NCBI GenBank assembly: GCA_021154325.1
Contig: JAJKIR010000166.1
Location: 1-43,243, forward strand
From: Gemmatimonas sp.
Lineage (GTDB): Bacteria > Gemmatimonadota > Gemmatimonadetes > Gemmatimonadales > Gemmatimonadaceae
DNA: 43,243 nucleotides
Direction of reading: 5' to 3'
The notes under the pieces: model-generated
What the model saw: the letters and a program-made list of their open reading frames with translations, nothing else
The model's database searches: none
What the model was told of the DNA's origin: nothing
Shown: positions 32,772 to 41,593 of the stretch, piece after piece
How positions within the stretch are numbered: position 1 is the first letter of the stretch
Layout: every line of letters starts with the position of its first letter
Program-made: the position numbers and the translations under genes

Positions 32772-35162
32772 ATGCGCACCATACTTCCGGCCACAACGGG
32801 AGAAATGCCGATCGATCGCGGGCTGGTCGCTTCCGGGGCGCGCCATCCCGGGCCGCCTAGCGCAGTAACGCTCAAGCGCCTCCAGCGCTACTTCGGAGCG
32901 GTCAAGCAATACAAGTGGATGATCCTGGCGATTGTAGGCGCCGCGATTGGTGCCGGCCTGCTCGCCACGCGCTTTGTCCCGCCGTCGTACGAGGTGAACG
33001 CGACGCTGTGGATCTCGGCCGAAACCGCGCGACGTCAGGACCGGGGACCGATTCGCGGCCAGGAGCTCGTTGCCGCGTCGGGTTGGGTCGAGCTGCTTCG
33101 CAGTGTCGCGCTGTCCGAGAGCATTGTGCGGCAACTCGGGCTTTATCTGAAGCCTTCTGAGGCCAACGACTCCCTGCCATTCATCGGTTTTGGCATAAAA
33201 GACCACGTGGTGCCGGGCCTATACACGTTGCGAGTCGACGGTGACGGTCAGAAGTACGCGCTGCTTCGGAAGAAGGAGCTGGTCGAGCGTGGGGTGGTAG
33301 GCGACTCGGTCGGCCGAAGCGTCGGTTTCTTGTGGCAGCCCAAAGCGCTCACCGCCGGCAAGGAACATGATTTCTCTATCGTCGAGCCTCATGAAGCGGC
33401 TGTCACGTTGCTGAACGCGTTGAATGCATCGCTGCCTGACGGCAGCAGCTTCCTACGAGTCTCGCTGACCGGAAAGGATCGTCCAATCCTGCTGGCGACG
33501 ATCGTCAATCGATGGCTCGAAGCGTACATTCGCATGACTGGGCAGCTCAAACGGCGAAACCTGACGGAGTTCGTAGGTATTCTCGACGGTCAGCTCAATC
33601 TCGCCGAAGCACGGCTGCGCGGTGCCGAAAGCGCCCTCGAAAACTTCCGGGTTCAGACGATCACGTTGCCGCAGGAAGGCGGTCCCGTTGCTGCTGGCGT
33701 CGAACAAACGCGGGATCCTGTCTTTCAGGATTACTTCAAGACGAAACTCGAGTACGAGAGCGTTCATCGGGACCGCGAGGCGCTCGAGCACATCTTGCGG
33801 GATGCGCCGAGTGCGGGGGTCGATCCAGAGATGCTCTTCGCGGTGCCCGCAGTGGTCGTGGGCAACGAGCGATTGAAAGCGGCCATCGGGGAGCTTGCTA
33901 CGAAAGAAGCGCAACTGCGCACCGCGCGGCTTACCTACACCGACAAATACAAGGGAGTCCAGGATCTCGAACGCGCGACGGGCATTCTGCGACAGCAGAC
34001 GATTCCTGACATCGCGCGCGCGTCTCTCGAGGAATTCAAGCTGAGGGAGGCACAGCTGGCTTCACGAATCGACGGCGCGTCCACCGAGCTCCGACGCATT
34101 CCCTCGCGCACGATCGAGGAGATGCGACTACGTCGCGAGGTCGCCGTCGCGGAAAACCTCTACACGACGTTGTTGACTCGTTATGGCGAGGCAAAGCTCA
34201 CGGAGGCTAGTGAGACACCGGACGTCGCCGTGCTGGATTCGGCTGTCGCCCCCAATCGCCCAACGCGCAACACGGCTCCGAAGCTGATGTTGCTCGCGGT
34301 GCTCGGCGGGCTTGGCTTCGCCATCGCCCTTGTGATAGTGCTCGACATGGTCGATGCCCGGTTCCGTTATCCGGAGCAGGCGACGGATGAGTTAGGCCTT
34401 GATATCGTCGGCTTCATGCCGCGCCTGACACAAAATCGAAATCGATCCATCGATCCCCTCCTCGCTGCGCAGCTCACCGAGGGAATTCGCTGTATACGAG
34501 TTGGGCTTCGCTCTACCACGCCTGATGGCGCGCCCCTGATGCTCACCATCTCGAGCCCCTGCTCGGGCGACGGCAAGTCACTGCTCGCCGCCAACTTGGC
34601 GGTGTCCTTTGCAGAAGCTGGCTATAAAACGCTGCTCATCGATGGCGACGTGCGCCGTGGTGCGCTCGCGTCCACCTTCAATGTGCGTGCGAGTCCCGGC
34701 TTGATGGAGTACCTGCGCGCTCCAGAGCTATCGCTGAGGGACATCGTTCATCCCACGCTGCATCCGAACCTTGTTTTGATACCAAGCGGTGCGCGCTCGC
34801 GACGCGGCGTCGAGTTGCTGGCGTCGGAGCAACTGCGCCGACTCATTGTGTCCGCGCCCGAACAGTTTGACGTCGTGCTTGTCGATACGCCGCCACTCGG
34901 AGTTGGTGTGGATGCGTTCGCGATGGGGATTGCGACAGGCAGCATGTTGCTCGTCCTGCGTACGGGAAAAACGAACCGTAAACTCGCGGAGGCGAAGCTG
35001 GAATTCGCCGACCGACTTCCCATTCGGATGCTCGGCGCCGTATTGAATGACGTGCGCGCGCAGGGGATCTACGAGTACTACTCATACACGCCGCGCTTCA
35101 GTGAGCCGATCGGTGAACGGATAGGCATTGTCGATGAAGGAACGGTGAGAGCCCGGGCGTGA
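32772..35162 (+). CDS. Wzc-type polysaccharide co-polymerase / BY-kinase
   Basis: A protein of 796 residues. A Wzz domain begins with a membrane helix (WMILAIVGAAIGAGLLA) near residue 45, a periplasmic coiled-coil stretch carries the GNVR-type segment, and a second helix (LMLLAVLGGLGFAIALVIV) lies near residue 525. The cytoplasmic kinase has Walker A SPCSGDGKSLLAANLA, Walker A' LLIDGDVRRG and Walker B VVLVDTPPLG. A tyrosine-rich tail (YEYYSYTPRF) is the autophosphorylation cluster. It controls chain length and export of exopolysaccharide together with the outer-membrane Wza protein encoded next. ATG 32772 has no clear ribosome binding site, and ATG 32805 is an alternative start. Confidence 0.92.
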   Translation: MRTILPATTGEMPIDRGLVASGARHPGPPSAVTLKRLQRYFGAVKQYKWMILAIVGAAIGAGLLATRFVPPSYEVNATLWISAETARRQDRGPIRGQELVAASGWVELLRSVALSESIVRQLGLYLKPSEANDSLPFIGFGIKDHVVPGLYTLRVDGDGQKYALLRKKELVERGVVGDSVGRSVGFLWQPKALTAGKEHDFSIVEPHEAAVTLLNALNASLPDGSSFLRVSLTGKDRPILLATIVNRWLEAYIRMTGQLKRRNLTEFVGILDGQLNLAEARLRGAESALENFRVQTITLPQEGGPVAAGVEQTRDPVFQDYFKTKLEYESVHRDREALEHILRDAPSAGVDPEMLFAVPAVVVGNERLKAAIGELATKEAQLRTARLTYTDKYKGVQDLERATGILRQQTIPDIARASLEEFKLREAQLASRIDGASTELRRIPSRTIEEMRLRREVAVAENLYTTLLTRYGEAKLTEASETPDVAVLDSAVAPNRPTRNTAPKLMLLAVLGGLGFAIALVIVLDMVDARFRYPEQATDELGLDIVGFMPRLTQNRNRSIDPLLAAQLTEGIRCIRVGLRSTTPDGAPLMLTISSPCSGDGKSLLAANLAVSFAEAGYKTLLIDGDVRRGALASTFNVRASPGLMEYLRAPELSLRDIVHPTLHPNLVLIPSGARSRRGVELLASEQLRRLIVSAPEQFDVVLVDTPPLGVGVDAFAMGIATGSMLLVLRTGKTNRKLAEAKLEFADRLPIRMLGAVLNDVRAQGIYEYYSYTPRFSEPIGERIGIVDEGTVRARA

Positions 35163-35217
35163 GCGACACGTCGGTGCCGAGCGCTCCGTGAGATATTGCT
35201 CATCCCGGCCGTTCGAG

Positions 35218-35303
35218 GCCCCTGTGGCGCCCTGTGCCAGGGGCTGTGGCTAGCACACCACAACTGGGCACGCAAAACCCTGCACCGGGGTCGCGGCCCC
35301 GGC
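35218..35303 (+). other. Two hairpin-forming sequences between the wzc-like and wza-like genes
   Basis: The 225-base gap contains GCCCCTG/CAGGGGC (35218-35224 with 35238-35244) and CCGGGG/CCCCGG (35286-35303). Neither is followed by a T run, so they are not standard terminators. They could reduce read-through or stabilise the upstream message. No gene is visible in this gap. Confidence 0.35.
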
Positions 35304-35387
35304 ACCGATCCACTTGTGCTGTAACAGGTTAGCGATTGAAAGCTGAAGGGGCCGCCGACGGCGCGCTGACTGCAAGTCGGCCGGGAT

Positions 35388-36206
35388 ATGAATGCTCCTC
35401 ATCGCAGACCCAGAGCACGTTCGGCGCGAATTCTTGCCGCTCTCGTTCTCATCTCGGTGCTATCCCGCCCCTCGGGCGCGCAGCAGTCGGATCTTCTCGC
35501 TTCGGCGAGCTTGGAAGGGGCAACCCGCGCAGATCTCCAGCGCGTGATTGCGCGCGCTGAAAGTCTGTCGGCCCTGCCCGGGACGTCGGTGAGTGAACGG
35601 AATCAGTTGAATAGCAGTGCCGCACGGGCGAAAAGCCGGCTGGAGATCGGCGATTTCGATGTCGGCGATCGCATCGCCATCTATGTACAGGACCAGCCGA
35701 CACTCTGCGACACCTTCGCCATTCGGACGGGAAGGCACCTGCTGCTGCCGAACATGGAAGAGCTGGATCTCACTGGTGTGCTGCGAACAGAGTTGCAGGA
35801 CCATCTGCGGAGCCGCATCAGCCAGTATTTGCGAGAGCCAGTGGTCCGCGCGACGCCACTCGTTCGATTGTCGGTCCTGGGCTCGGTCGTGCACCCCGGT
35901 TATTACGTCCTCGCCGCCGATTTGCCGGTGGCTGAGCTCATCATGCGGGCTGGGGGACCAAATCCCGATGGGGACCTTGCCAAGGTGCAATTGCGACGCG
36001 CGGGAGCAGTCCTGAGCTCAAGCACGGAGGCCGGTCCGGCAATCGCCGGCGGCGCGACCATCGATCAGTTGAGCCTTCGCTCGGGGGACGAAGTGTTTGT
36101 CGGTGAACGGCGAAGGGTCGGAGCGATCAGCATGATCCAGGTGGTCAGCGGGCTCGCCGGCGTCGCCGTGGCCCTGTTCGCGATGCAGAACAGTCGGCAC
36201 CGTTAG
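35388..36206 (+). CDS. Wza-like polysaccharide export protein
   Basis: A protein of 272 residues. A signal peptide (basic start, then ILAALVLISVLSRPSGA) would be cut before QQSD; no lipobox cysteine is present, so it is not a lipoprotein like E. coli Wza. The Poly_export domain is around residues 80-155 (LEIGDFDVGDRIAIYV onwards), followed by one SLBB-type domain with VRLSVLGSVVHPGYYVLAADLPVAELIMRAGG (split here at residues 160-195). A C-terminal membrane helix (MIQVVSGLAGVAVALFAM) ends the protein. It forms or gates the outer-membrane exit for the polysaccharide. The TAG stop is within a CGTTAGGC motif. Confidence 0.87.
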   Translation: MNAPHRRPRARSARILAALVLISVLSRPSGAQQSDLLASASLEGATRADLQRVIARAESLSALPGTSVSERNQLNSSAARAKSRLEIGDFDVGDRIAIYVQDQPTLCDTFAIRTGRHLLLPNMEELDLTGVLRTELQDHLRSRISQYLREPVVRATPLVRLSVLGSVVHPGYYVLAADLPVAELIMRAGGPNPDGDLAKVQLRRAGAVLSSSTEAGPAIAGGATIDQLSLRSGDEVFVGERRRVGAISMIQVVSGLAGVAVALFAMQNSRHR

Positions 36207-36232
36207 GCAGCCTTCGCACTGGAGCCCGCATT

Positions 36233-37027
36233 ATGGATACTCAGTTCTCTTCGGAGGCGGCGGTGTTGCCGTCGGTGGCCGGGCCGATGTACGACAACGC
36301 GGTGCTGGGCGCCAGCTCGCCGGTGCTCGCGTCCCCACACGGCGAGGCCGTCTACGTGGACTTCCTGCCGCGCGAGCGAGATGAACGATTGAACCGCGTG
36401 TTCAACATCATCGTCGCCGGCGTGGCGCTGCTCGTGTTGTCGCCGCTCTTGATAGTTGTTGCGCTCGCGGTGCGCTTCACGTCTCCCGGCCCGGTGTTCT
36501 ATCGACAATCGCGCATCGGCCACGATCGTCGACGACCACGTCCTGGCGACGCGGCTCCAGTGTACGATCGAAGAGCGTGCAACCTCGGCGGTCGCCCATT
36601 CAGCATCCTGAAGTTCCGGACGATGACCGTAAATGCCGAAGGCCGCTGTGGCGTGGTATGGGCTCAGAAGCACGACCCTCGCGTGACAGCACTGGGCCGC
36701 CTGCTGCGAAAAACACGGCTTGACGAGGTTCCGCAGTTGCTCAATGTGCTCCGCGATGACATGAACATCGTTGGCCCGCGTCCGGAACGGCCGAGCATTT
36801 TCGCGCGTCTTCGACGTGACATTCGCGAGTACGCCCTCCGGCAGCGGGCGAAGCCGGGGATCACAGGCCTGGCACAGATCAATCACTCCTACGACGCGTC
36901 GGTGGACGACGTTCGCGTAAAGGTGCGATACGACCTGGAGTACTTGCGCCGCCAGTCGCTGATCGAGGACATGCGGATCATGCTCCTGACACTTCCGGTC
37001 ATCGTCTTCCGAAAGGGAGGCTGGTGA
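36233..37027 (+). CDS. Initiating sugar-phosphate transferase (WcaJ/PglC-like, bacterial sugar transferase)
   Basis: A protein of 264 residues. One membrane helix (VFNIIVAGVALLVLSPLLIVVALAV) precedes the catalytic domain with FTSPGPVFYRQSRIG, FSILKFRTM, the KTRLDEVPQLLNVLRDDMNIVGPRPERP core and KPGITGLAQI. It transfers a sugar phosphate from a nucleotide sugar to undecaprenyl phosphate to start repeat-unit assembly. Between RIG and the GRPFSILKF strand there is an insertion of about 20 residues rich in Arg and Pro (RRPRPGDAAPVYDRRACN), longer than in most homologues. The short form lacks the N-terminal four-helix CoA-binding-like part of WcaJ. The GTG of the next gene follows directly. Confidence 0.92.
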   Translation: MDTQFSSEAAVLPSVAGPMYDNAVLGASSPVLASPHGEAVYVDFLPRERDERLNRVFNIIVAGVALLVLSPLLIVVALAVRFTSPGPVFYRQSRIGHDRRRPRPGDAAPVYDRRACNLGGRPFSILKFRTMTVNAEGRCGVVWAQKHDPRVTALGRLLRKTRLDEVPQLLNVLRDDMNIVGPRPERPSIFARLRRDIREYALRQRAKPGITGLAQINHSYDASVDDVRVKVRYDLEYLRRQSLIEDMRIMLLTLPVIVFRKGGW

Positions 37028-37028
37028 C

Positions 37029-38270
37029 GTGGCAATGCGCGCCAGCGCGCCGCTGACGACGTTAGGCGCGGCTGAGAAGAGCGAGCATCGTATCGCGGCG
37101 ACGCACATGCTGGCACGGGCCGATGGTAGACGGCCGATTCGGGTCGCCCACTGCGTCTCGACCATGCGGGTTGGCGGTACCGAGTTGAATGCCGCGCGCA
37201 CCATCGATCGACTCGACCGCACACGCTTCGAGCCGATCGTGTTGACGCTCGAGGAGAGCGGGCCGCTCTTTGCACGGTACCGGGACGCGAACGTGCCGGT
37301 CGTGACGTTCCCGCTCTCGAACCTGTACGGGCCGGCGGCGGTCCGACAGGCGCTTCGGCTCGCGCGGTTTCTCCGTGATGCGCGTGTGGACATCGTTCAT
37401 GCCCACGACCTCTACGCCAACATGTTCGTTGCCCTACCCGCTCGCTTGGCGGGCGTGAAGGCACTCCTCATGAGTCGGCGATGGTGGCAGACGTTTCCGC
37501 AGACGAAACATCGCATCGCCAATCGGTTCGCGTACAAGGTCGCTCATCGCGTTCTCGCCAATAGCCCATCGGTTGCGCGCTCGCTCGTGGCGAGCGACGG
37601 TGTGTCGCCAGATCGCATCACGGTGGTCCCCAACTTTGTTGACGAAGCGGCGTTTGTAGCGCCGTCGCAGTCGCGCCACCCGCTGCTGGATGAGCTCGGG
37701 ATCCCTCGCGGCGCGCCGGTCGTTGGCATCGTAGCCCGACTCGATCCGATCAAGGAACACGAAACGCTCCTACGCGCCGCGGCGATCCTGACAGCGACAT
37801 GGCCGTCACTTCACATCGTCATCGTCGGCGACGGTGAGAATCGACTGTCGCTAGAACGACTCTGTGGTGTGCTCGGTCTGCGCCATCGTGTGCATTTCGC
37901 CGGCTATCGGTCGAACGCACCGAATCTCAATCACGCGTTCGACATCGCCGTGCTATGCTCGAGGAGCGAAGGGTTTCCGAACACTCTCGTGGAGGCAATG
38001 GCTGCGGGCAGGCCCGTCGTCGCCAGCAACGTCGGCGGCAACGCTGACGCGGTGACACACGGAGAAACCGGGTTCCTCGTGGCCGCGGGCGATGCCCCCG
38101 CGTTTGCGCGAGCACTCGACGTTCTCCTGGCAGATCCACTGCTTGCGCATCGGTTGGGCGATGCCGGCCGTCGACGTGCACGTGCCGAATTCAATGCGAC
38201 AGTGGCGCTGTCGCGTCTCGAGGCGCTCTACGATTCCCTCGTTGGTCATTCCGCGCGATGCAATACCTAG
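37029..38270 (+). CDS. Family 4 glycosyltransferase
   Basis: A protein of 413 residues with a GT-B fold. The N-terminal domain starts RVAHCVSTMRVGGTELNAAR, the usual acceptor-side glycine loop. The C-terminal donor domain has PVVGIVARLDPIKEHETLLRA, VGDGENRLSLE, VHFAGYRSNAPNL, SEGFPNTLVEAMAAGRPVVASNVGGNAD with the E-x7-E signature, and a C-terminal helix. It adds a sugar from a nucleotide donor to the lipid-linked exopolysaccharide intermediate. GTG 37029 is chosen because GGGAGG lies eight bases upstream; ATG 37035 is the alternative. Its 3' end overlaps the next gene by 13 bases if that starts at 38258. Confidence 0.92.
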   Translation: MAMRASAPLTTLGAAEKSEHRIAATHMLARADGRRPIRVAHCVSTMRVGGTELNAARTIDRLDRTRFEPIVLTLEESGPLFARYRDANVPVVTFPLSNLYGPAAVRQALRLARFLRDARVDIVHAHDLYANMFVALPARLAGVKALLMSRRWWQTFPQTKHRIANRFAYKVAHRVLANSPSVARSLVASDGVSPDRITVVPNFVDEAAFVAPSQSRHPLLDELGIPRGAPVVGIVARLDPIKEHETLLRAAAILTATWPSLHIVIVGDGENRLSLERLCGVLGLRHRVHFAGYRSNAPNLNHAFDIAVLCSRSEGFPNTLVEAMAAGRPVVASNVGGNADAVTHGETGFLVAAGDAPAFARALDVLLADPLLAHRLGDAGRRRARAEFNATVALSRLEALYDSLVGHSARCNT

Positions 38271-39649
38271 AGCGTGGAATGCCCGGCTGGCGCTCGGCGC
38301 GAAGTGGCGCGCCGCTGCCTCGAACACGGCTCTGGACGATCGTCTCCGCGAGCGACGGTGACATGGTGAGCTGGACGCCGCCATTCATCGCGCTGCTGCT
38401 TTTCATCTTCACGACGACCTCCTACCGCTTCAGCCTGGGCATGCCGGTGATGGCTGTTGGCGTGCTCGGACTGTTCCTGCAGCGCGAGTCCATTCGTGTG
38501 CCATTTCCGCTTGTGGCGTTCGCGGCGTTCCTCCTGTGGTCATACGTCTCTATGACGCATTGGATGTTTCGCGAAGTCACGTTCGACCACCTGACGGAAC
38601 TGGACAAGGTCTGGCTCGTTGCCTTGGTCACGGCCAACGCGCTGCGCACGCGCCGGCAGATCCGCCTGTTCATGCTCGTTTTCCTTTTCACGTTTGCGCT
38701 CTTTCCAATTCGCGGCGCCCTCGTGAACTCCGTCGTATATCATGAGGTTCGCACGGCGTGGTTCGGAGTGTTCGGCAATCCGAATGACCTCGCGGCGATG
38801 GTGCTCCTTCAGATCTCGATGCTCCTCGGCCTGCTGTCGACGGAGCGTCAGCGCATCGTTCGCATCGCGGCGATGATCGGGTTGGTGATCTTCCCGATCG
38901 TCATGTTCCTCACGCAGTCTCGCGGCGCGCTGCTCGCCGCCGGCACGTTCGTCCTTTTGATGCTGGCGAAATCTCGCCGGCGCGTACAGCTGGTGCTCAA
39001 GTTCGCGCTCCTGGCTGCCCTCGTGATTCCACTGGCGCCAACGAGCGTCTGGGATCGTCTTGGCGGTCTGTCGAAAGTCACAACGACGCAGAACTTCGAG
39101 GACGTCGATCCCGAGGGTTCGGCGCGGAACCGCTACAACATCTGGCGAATCGCGTCGCACATCATTCGCGACCACCCTGCCACGGGTGTCGGTTCCGGAG
39201 CGTACCCCCTGGCCCACGAGATCTACTCGGTTCACGATGGCTTCGATGTGCGTGATCAAGGGCGCCGCGACACCCATAGCACCTATCTCAATATTCTCGC
39301 CGAGAATGGCGCACCCGGCCTTCTGCTCTTTCTCCTCGTCCTGGCGTCGACGGTGTGGGACGCGGAACGCGTTAGGCGCCGCTGTCGCCACGTGATCCCA
39401 CAAAGCGCCGACCAGCTTGCGTTACTGCAATGCGGGATTGTGTCCTTTCTCTTCGCCGGGCTGTTCGGGTCGTTCGGGTATATGACCTTTCTCTACGTCC
39501 AGCTCATGCTCCTGTGGTGTACCGCGCGCGCCTGTGAGCGAGAGTTGGCGATGGCGCTTCCGACCGCGCCGCACGCTGGGCGCGTCATTCCGCACCGTTC
39601 ACGTCGGCTCCTCTTGCCTGAGTCGCTACGGTGGGAGGGACGTTCCTGA
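38258..39649 (+). CDS. O-antigen ligase / Wzy-type polymerase family membrane protein
   Basis: A protein of up to 463 residues with 10 to 12 hydrophobic helices. The Wzy_C region has FGVFGNPNDLAAMVLL, FLTQSRGALLAAG, a periplasmic loop with ARNRYNIWRIASHIIRDHPATG, and HSTYLNILAENGAPGLLLFL with the conserved His. Such proteins either polymerise repeat units or ligate glycans to an acceptor. The arrangement beside an asparagine-synthase-like protein resembles exosortase-associated exopolysaccharide loci, but no exosortase is seen in the window. The first 35 residues are hydrophilic, so a start at ATG 38363 (MVSWTPPF) is possible. The stop overlaps the next ATG by one base (TGATG). Confidence 0.85.
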   Translation: MQYLERGMPGWRSARSGAPLPRTRLWTIVSASDGDMVSWTPPFIALLLFIFTTTSYRFSLGMPVMAVGVLGLFLQRESIRVPFPLVAFAAFLLWSYVSMTHWMFREVTFDHLTELDKVWLVALVTANALRTRRQIRLFMLVFLFTFALFPIRGALVNSVVYHEVRTAWFGVFGNPNDLAAMVLLQISMLLGLLSTERQRIVRIAAMIGLVIFPIVMFLTQSRGALLAAGTFVLLMLAKSRRRVQLVLKFALLAALVIPLAPTSVWDRLGGLSKVTTTQNFEDVDPEGSARNRYNIWRIASHIIRDHPATGVGSGAYPLAHEIYSVHDGFDVRDQGRRDTHSTYLNILAENGAPGLLLFLLVLASTVWDAERVRRRCRHVIPQSADQLALLQCGIVSFLFAGLFGSFGYMTFLYVQLMLLWCTARACERELAMALPTAPHAGRVIPHRSRRLLLPESLRWEGRS

Positions 39650-41562
39650 TGTGTGGCATTGCCGGCTTTGCGCGAGCAGGACTTGCGTCGCCCCGTGGCC
39701 CACTCGAGCTGCAGGCGATGTGCGATGCGATTGCCCATCGCGGCCCCGACGATGAGGGTTTGTTTAACGTGCCGGGGATCGGCCTCGGGATGCGTCGGCT
39801 CAGCATCATTGACGTTGCGGGCGGACGACAGCCGATCGCGAACGAGGACGGCAGCGCCCACATCGTGTTCAACGGCGAGATCTACAATCATCGTGCGTTG
39901 CGACACTCGCTGGTGGCGAATGGTCATCGATTCGGAAGTGGCAGCGACACAGAAGCCATCATTCATCTCTACGAAGAGCGTGGCGCGGCCGTCGTCGACT
40001 CGTTGCGGGGCATGTTCGCGTTCGCACTCTGGGATAGCCGGCGCCAGGAGCTGCTCCTCGCGCGCGACCGTCTGGGGATCAAGCCGCTCTACTATTGGCA
40101 ACACGAAGACGGCAGCATCTACTTCTGCTCCGAACTTCGCTCCTTCCTCGCGTTGAGCACCTTCTCACCGTTGATCGATCGCGAGGCAGTCGCCTGGTAC
40201 CTCGCCCTCGGCTACGTGCCGGATCCGCTGTCGATCTTCGTCGACGTGAAGAAGCTGCCGCCAGGGCACACACTCGTCTGGAGGCCCGACGGCAAATCGG
40301 AGGTGCGGCAGTATTGGTCGGCCACTCGTGAGGAGAATGCGACCCTCGATGAGACAACGGCCATCGCCGAGTGCCGCCGGCTCATCATCGACGCCGTCTC
40401 GCATCACCTCGAGTCCGAGGTGCCGCTCGGTGCTTTTCTGTCGGGCGGCCTGGACTCCTCCGCTGTCGTCGCGGCCATGTCGCGCGAGCTCACGCAACCC
40501 GTGCGCACGTTCTCGATCGGCTTCGAGGACCCCGCGTACAACGAGGCGCCGCATGCCGCGGCCGTCGCGCGCGAGCTCGGGGCGAGACATACAGAGCTGA
40601 TCGTGCGTCCCGAGGTCGACGCGCTGGTTGACGATGTCGTGCGCAGCTATGACGAGCCGTTCGCGGATTCATCAGCAATCCCAACGTACCTCGTCTCGCA
40701 CCTCGCGCGTCAACACGTCACGGTCGCCCTCTCTGGCGATGGAGGCGATGAGCTGTTCGGAGGCTACACACGTTTTGGCGAGCTTCTGCAGCGCCGAGTG
40801 ATGTCGGGTAATGTCAGGCACGGCATCCGCGCTCTCGGGCGCTTCTTGCCGCACGCCACGCCGGGACGCAACAGGCTGCTCGATCTGGGACGCACACGGC
40901 GCGGCCGCTACGCGGCGACGGTGGCGCAGCCGCTCGCGCCGTCAGAAGGAGGGATCGCCCTTCCCGATCTCGTGCACCGGCTGGGTCCCTTCGAGGCACT
41001 TCTCGATCGCTGGTTCGACCAGGCCGCGAGCCGCGACTTCGCGTCACAGATGATGCTCGTCGACCTAACGAGCTACCTCCCCGGCGACATCCTCACCAAA
41101 GTCGACCGCGCCAGCATGTCGGCCTCGCTCGAAGCGCGGGTTCCGCTGCTCGATCATCATCTCGTGGAATTTGCCGTGTCCCTGCCGAGTCATCTCAAAA
41201 TGCGAAATGGCACCGGCAAGTGGATCTTCCGACGAGCAATCGAGGGCCTCGTTCCGGCATCCGTGCTCGAGAGGCGCAAGCAGGGTTTCGGCGTGCCGCT
41301 CGCGCGCTGGTTCAGACGGGAATTGCGGCATCGCGTAGACGAGATTCTCTCGCCTTCGTGCTCGATCCAGGAATTCGTCGCACCGCGGCGGCTCGCGCAG
41401 CTGGTCCGTGAACATCTCGTCGGACGACGCGATCACAGTCCGATGCTGTGGCGACTCGTGGTGCTCGAACGTTGGCTCGATGATCTCGCCGCGGGCGCTC
41501 TCGGGCAACCGTCTTCCAGCACCCCACCGCTCAAGATCGTGCGCCAAGCGCGCGCCGTGTAG
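39649..41562 (+). CDS. Asparagine-synthase-like amidotransferase (AsnB family, exosortase-associated type)
   Basis: A protein of 637 residues. The N-terminal glutaminase starts MCGIAGFARAG, so Cys2 becomes the nucleophile, followed by AIAHRGPDDEG and IVFNGEIYNHRALR. The synthetase domain has the ATP-pyrophosphatase loop LSGGLDSSAVVAAM near residue 264, ALSGDGGDELFGGYTRF and DILTKVDRASMSASLEARVPLLDH. AsnB makes asparagine from aspartate, glutamine and ATP. The length and location match the amidotransferases of exopolysaccharide loci, which probably amidate a uronic or amino sugar carboxyl group rather than aspartate. The C-terminal 70 or so residues extend past the usual AsnB core. The gene overlaps the ligase stop by one base. 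Confidence 0.9.
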   Translation: MCGIAGFARAGLASPRGPLELQAMCDAIAHRGPDDEGLFNVPGIGLGMRRLSIIDVAGGRQPIANEDGSAHIVFNGEIYNHRALRHSLVANGHRFGSGSDTEAIIHLYEERGAAVVDSLRGMFAFALWDSRRQELLLARDRLGIKPLYYWQHEDGSIYFCSELRSFLALSTFSPLIDREAVAWYLALGYVPDPLSIFVDVKKLPPGHTLVWRPDGKSEVRQYWSATREENATLDETTAIAECRRLIIDAVSHHLESEVPLGAFLSGGLDSSAVVAAMSRELTQPVRTFSIGFEDPAYNEAPHAAAVARELGARHTELIVRPEVDALVDDVVRSYDEPFADSSAIPTYLVSHLARQHVTVALSGDGGDELFGGYTRFGELLQRRVMSGNVRHGIRALGRFLPHATPGRNRLLDLGRTRRGRYAATVAQPLAPSEGGIALPDLVHRLGPFEALLDRWFDQAASRDFASQMMLVDLTSYLPGDILTKVDRASMSASLEARVPLLDHHLVEFAVSLPSHLKMRNGTGKWIFRRAIEGLVPASVLERRKQGFGVPLARWFRRELRHRVDEILSPSCSIQEFVAPRRLAQLVREHLVGRRDHSPMLWRLVVLERWLDDLAAGALGQPSSSTPPLKIVRQARAV

Positions 41563-41582
41563 GCGTGACGACATGACCGAAT

Positions 41583-41589
41583 GGAGAAG
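41583..41589 (+). promoter_or_regulatory. Ribosome binding site deciding the HAD-UbiA start
   Basis: GGAGAAG lies four bases before ATG 41594. It favours this start over ATG 41573, which has no such site. Confidence 0.5.
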
Positions 41590-41593
41590 ATCC

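Noticed and set aside
35218..35303. Intrinsic terminator after the wzc-like gene
   Set aside because: Hairpins are present but no T run follows; recorded only as hairpin-forming sequence.
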